Source: Gemmatimonadaceae bacterium (lineage in GTDB: Bacteria; Latescibacterota; UBA2968; UBA8231). From it: a stretch of 64,000 bases of DNA. The notes beneath the pieces are model-generated. The model saw only the letters and a list, made by a program, of their open reading frames with translations. It was not told where the DNA came from and ran no database searches. A program made the position numbers and the translations under genes. The stretch is from the NCBI GenBank assembly GCA_026706075.1, contig JAPOZM010000074.1, positions 61,437-125,436 of the forward strand, read 5' to 3'. The number at the start of each line of letters is the position of its first letter. The first letter of the stretch is position 1. Shown piece by piece: positions 61,421 to 64,000 of this stretch.

Positions 61421-61965
61421 ATGGACGAAGCCCGGAACCAAGGATCTGCTGGCAACGACAGCCTCCCCCCGCGCGTCTTCGGCGCGGCCCTGGGATCGGG
61501 CCTCCTCCTGGCCTCCCTGGTGGCCGTGGCCGCCTGGTACGAGACCGGCTTTCCACCTGGAGTCACGCCCCCGCCCTTCGCACGGCTCATCGGTCAACCG
61601 GCCCCCGCCTTCTCCCTGGGCGGCCTGCAGGGCGCGACGGTCTCCCCGGTCGATGCGCCGGCAGGGGGGGCGTGGGTCCTCTTCTTCGCCGAGGCCTCCT
61701 GCCAGGCCCGCGACGCCGTCCTCGCTCAGGCCTCGCAACGATACCCCGTCATCGTCGTCGGCGCGGGCGACCGGGCGGTCCTCCAGGAAAAGCTGGCCCC
61801 GCACGGCCTTGTCCCGGTCGCCGGCCACGACAGCCGCTGGGAGGTGAACCAGGCCTACGGCGTTCCCTCGGTGCTGCTGATCGATCCGCAAGGCGTCGTA
61901 CGCAATGGCGCGGTGGGCAGCCAGGCCTGGAGCAGGTGCTCGCCTTCCCGGACAGACAGGGCTGA
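61421..61965 (+). pseudogene. Membrane-anchored redoxin with a late frameshift
   Basis: From ATG 61421: a short N-terminus, one membrane helix ('GAALGSGLLLASLVAVAAWY'), then a thioredoxin-like domain ('LIGQPAPAFSLGGLQG', 'WVLFFAEASCQARDAVL', 'YGVPSVLLIDPQGVVRNG'). The active site keeps one Cys ('SCQA') where TlpA has CxxC, as in degenerate MauD-type redoxins. Near 61930 one base appears to be missing: in the shifted frame the protein would finish normally ('LEQVLAFPDRQG', TGA 61963-61965) three bases before the next ATG. Unshifted, it runs to 62098 with low-complexity Arg. The damage is slight and could be a sequencing error. Confidence 0.6.
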
Positions 61966-61967
61966 GC

Positions 61968-62195
61968 ATGGCGGCGCACAGACCCTCCCTCCTGGCCGGC
62001 GCCGTGCTGGCCCTCGCCTTGGCCGGGGCTCTAACCGTCGTCGACGGTCCGCCCGGCTCCCTGACCCACTTCCAGATCGACGTCACCGGTCATATTGACC
62101 ACATATCGAAAACCTGGCTCACCCTTCTCATTGAGATCTCGCAACGTCAAGGGCACATGTGGGCACCGATTGGCAGGGCATATCTGTTCTCGTAG
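61968..62195 (+). CDS. Truncated membrane or exported protein
   Basis: ATG 61968 starts two bases after the corrected redoxin stop. The first ~38 residues look real: a hydrophobic helix 'SLLAGAVLALALAGALTVV' and 'LTHFQIDVTG'. From about base 62085 the composition changes to AT-richer DNA and the frame drifts to a stop at 62193-62195 with unrelated residues. Read as the 5' remnant of a gene cut by a rearrangement. Confidence 0.4.
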   Translation: MAAHRPSLLAGAVLALALAGALTVVDGPPGSLTHFQIDVTGHIDHISKTWLTLLIEISQRQGHMWAPIGRAYLFS

Positions 62196-62275
62196 AACGG
62201 GACCCCAGAATCTACCGACTCGGAACGGGCCGGGTCGGCGGAGGAAACCTTTCTCTTCACGAAAGGGAGATAGTC

Positions 62276-63451
62276 ATGCGACGTGTCATGCATGGCAAGA
62301 AGATGACCCTGATTCTCGCCCCAGTTGCTCTCGCGGCTGGAGCGATGGTCTGGGAGGGATGCTCAGGAAGCGAGTCCGCAGCACCGAGTGGGCCAGCTTC
62401 CAAGGCGGTGGCTGGAGGGTTTCAGGCTGACACGAGCACGGACTACGATCCCTTCAAGGGGATGAGTGAGTCCGAGCGGAAGGACGCCATCGGGAGCGCG
62501 GACACGGCTCTGGACTACCTCAAGGTGGCCGCAACGCAGTTGGTGAAGGCCATCAACGACCCGACCAGCCGGAAGATCCTGAGCGAGAACGTGCCCGCTT
62601 GGGAGAAGGGAGAGGTCAAACTGGCTGACATAGCCATAGACAATCCGACGCTCCTGACAGCTCTCTCCTCTGGCGTACGAGCATCCGTCGGATCCCTCAG
62701 CGGAACCTTGGCCTCAGAGATCCAGGGAACCGCGTCGGACGGAGAGGCGTTGCTGAAGATGACGGAGGCCCTCTTCGACCTCGAAGTCACCCTCGTCACG
62801 CCCCCTGGTGAGGAGTGGGATCCTTCGGAGGAGATCGCGGTGCACTTCGTCCCGATTGACAATGAAGCGACCTCCATCGAGGGCCTTGATGCTGATGGTA
62901 GCGTCATCTCTCTGTCGGCAGATGCCACGGAGGCTTCCTACGCCTTCTTGGCGATCAACTTCGACGAGGATGGCCTCTCGTCGGATTCGCAGACAGTGTA
63001 CCAGACGCCGTTGCCAGCAAGGAGTATCTGGAACTTCAGTCTGATCTCAGCGGCCTATGCGGATTACCCGGACAATCACGCGGGATGCTACCATGAAAAC
63101 ATGCTTCAACCGGCCAAGGAGATCACCATCTACAACGATCATGAGACCGGGTGGTTCAATGATCCCGAGATCATGATCGAGGTCAAGTGGAACGGACCCG
63201 ATCCGAAGCCCTGGAGCGTAGATTACTCCTTGGAGGACGTTGACGAAGAGGACAGGCTGTACACGTCCTATGCTTGGAGACTCACCGACCACGGGCGTTG
63301 CAGCTATACCAATAAGCTGCGCGTCTATGAAGACGACTTCTACTCCGATGACACGCTGGCCTATTGGAACATCGCGATCACTGGCCAGCGAACCCTGAAC
63401 GCCACGAACGAGGTAAAACTCGTCGTAGACGTCACCGACCAAGATAGTTAG
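62276..63451 (+). CDS. Hypothetical lipoprotein, 391 residues
   Basis: ATG 62276 follows AAGGGAGAT. The signal peptide is basic then hydrophobic ('MTLILAPVALAAGAMVW') and ends in 'EGCSGSES', a plausible lipobox with Cys. The middle (about 40-250) is acidic and mostly helical then beta. The last third has 'YNDHETGWFNDPEIMIEVKWN' and repeated Trp/Tyr-rich beta segments, suggesting a C-terminal beta-sandwich. No known domain is recognised with confidence. Codon use is less GC-rich than in the rest of the window, in line with a foreign origin of the right-hand end. Confidence 0.65.
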   Translation: MRRVMHGKKMTLILAPVALAAGAMVWEGCSGSESAAPSGPASKAVAGGFQADTSTDYDPFKGMSESERKDAIGSADTALDYLKVAATQLVKAINDPTSRKILSENVPAWEKGEVKLADIAIDNPTLLTALSSGVRASVGSLSGTLASEIQGTASDGEALLKMTEALFDLEVTLVTPPGEEWDPSEEIAVHFVPIDNEATSIEGLDADGSVISLSADATEASYAFLAINFDEDGLSSDSQTVYQTPLPARSIWNFSLISAAYADYPDNHAGCYHENMLQPAKEITIYNDHETGWFNDPEIMIEVKWNGPDPKPWSVDYSLEDVDEEDRLYTSYAWRLTDHGRCSYTNKLRVYEDDFYSDDTLAYWNIAITGQRTLNATNEVKLVVDVTDQDS

Positions 63452-63471
63452 ACCAAAGGAGGGCAAGGGCC

Positions 63472-63897
63472 ATGATGACATCCATCCTCGGAATGACCAT
63501 CAGCGTGGGCATCATCATCTTTGGCATCAACGTGCACGATGACAACATCAACAGTGATCACCCACGTGCGGTTGAATCAGTAGGTCATTCCGACGGCAAG
63601 GAGCACCTCGGGTATCTGATGGGTGTGATCGGTGGAGTGGCCCTTGTCCACTTCTACGGTGAGTACCAGGAGCAGAGCAAGAAGAAGGATCCTTCGGTGA
63701 GGATGTGGACACCGAAGGATCCTGCCTTCCACAGAAGCGTCAGTTGGGGTGGATCCGGAAGAAAACTATCTCCTTGGAGACTCTCGCCTTCATTTGGCGG
63801 ACGGAATCACGAAGCGCGACCATCTGGCGGTCTCCTTGACTCAGCGCCCGATCCAAGTCTTCGAGGACAACCCTGGAAGTGTCTAGTGCTCCGTTAA
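63472..63897 (+). CDS. Small membrane protein, possibly truncated
   Basis: ATG 63472 with AAAGGAGGGC upstream, 20 bp after the lipoprotein gene. Two hydrophobic segments ('ILGMTISVGIIIFGINV' and 'LGYLMGVIGGVALVHFYG') followed by a charged stretch. From about residue 85 on ('SVSWGGSGRKLSPWR...') the sequence looks out of frame, rich in Ser, Arg and Pro, so the original gene may have ended near 63730 or continued in another frame. Not recognised. Confidence 0.45.
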   Translation: MMTSILGMTISVGIIIFGINVHDDNINSDHPRAVESVGHSDGKEHLGYLMGVIGGVALVHFYGEYQEQSKKKDPSVRMWTPKDPAFHRSVSWGGSGRKLSPWRLSPSFGGRNHEARPSGGLLDSAPDPSLRGQPWKCLVLR

Positions 63898-63907
63898 GGA
63901 TTCAGAC

Positions 63908-63936
63908 TTGTACTTTTTCGTAAGTCGTTGTATCAT
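63908..63936 (+). promoter_or_regulatory. Promoter at the right edge
   Basis: TTGTAC (63908-63913), 17 bases, TATCAT (63931-63936), in AT-rich sequence before the partial gene at 63973. Confidence 0.55.
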
Positions 63937-63972
63937 GGGGACATATGGCCATTTTGCCTGGGAGGGTCCGCC

Positions 63973-64000
63973 ATGTGTCTCCACGCTCGAACCCCGAATG
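63973..64000 (+). CDS. 5' end of an unknown gene at the window edge
   Basis: ATG 63973 follows GGGAGGG by five bases and stays open to the end of the window (nine codons, MCLHARTPN). Too short to identify. The promoter and ribosome site just upstream support a real start. Confidence 0.35.

Overview
The window is a chromosomal segment from an uncultured, high-GC, Gram-negative bacterium. Evidence for the outer membrane includes two proteins with lipobox signal peptides, a SPOR protein, an MltD-like lytic transglycosylase and a possible outer-membrane beta-barrel tail at 34144-36864. The mix of a class I lysyl-tRNA synthetase, six-repeat ASH/hydin-type secreted protein and large families of secreted CBM9-like proteins would fit a lineage around the FCB group (Latescibacterota or a neighbour). 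This placement is inference; there is no rRNA gene to confirm it. No rRNA, tRNA, CRISPR array, integrase or transposase was found.

Layout. 1-1254: the end of a redoxin and an A24 prepilin peptidase. 1361-1678: a cysteine-rich exported peptide. 1862-10893: a head-to-tail array of ten copies of one family of exported ~305-residue proteins (called here P1 to P10). Several are fused, frameshifted or reduced to a scar. 10906-14109: comEC, fxsA and a YhbY-type RNA-binding protein. 14117-18310 (minus): lysK, infA, a TPR protein and an NHL-repeat lipoprotein. 18448-21337: a phosphohexomutase, zapA and an Ldh2-type dehydrogenase. 21364-24904: a three-gene operon of quinone oxidoreductase, C45-type acyltransferase and CehA-like hydrolase. 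24929-28538: trxB, a 2-hydroxyacid dehydrogenase, a RidA-like protein and a phosphopantetheinyl transferase. 28693-33976: a molybdenum hydroxylase large subunit, an inositol-phosphatase-like protein, a DapA-like lyase and an aminotransferase.

34144-46539 holds the ASH-repeat protein and then a long, tightly overlapped run: LytR_C protein, rsfS, mtnA, SPOR protein, MltD-like transglycosylase, mreD, mrdA, rodA and a TPR protein. This looks like a cell-elongation operon with metabolic passengers. 46536-50542 (minus) is a small surface-glycan or phosphoglycan group (flippase, glycosyltransferase, CDP-alcohol transferase). 50642-57801 carries a subunit-III-like oxidase protein, an aldo/keto reductase, a SelA-like PLP enzyme with a nucleotide-sugar-type SDR, a thioredoxin-DUF3738-like fusion, and a sodium:solute symporter with a 50-residue membrane partner.

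57945-59827 carries two more copies of the exported family (P11, and P12 which is wrecked). They repeat the order of subtypes seen at the left end. A radical SAM gene with an in-frame TAG follows. From about 62.1 kb the base composition drops and the content becomes a lipoprotein, small membrane proteins and an unknown gene running off the edge. Just before this, at 61253-61316, lie three phased copies of a 16-bp palindrome that look like an operator array.

The main discovery candidate is the exported family. Each copy has a signal peptide ending in A, followed directly by an invariant His. A DGDH motif and a near-constant C-terminal tail are also conserved. The copies show visible fusion, deletion and gene conversion between loci about 50 kb apart.
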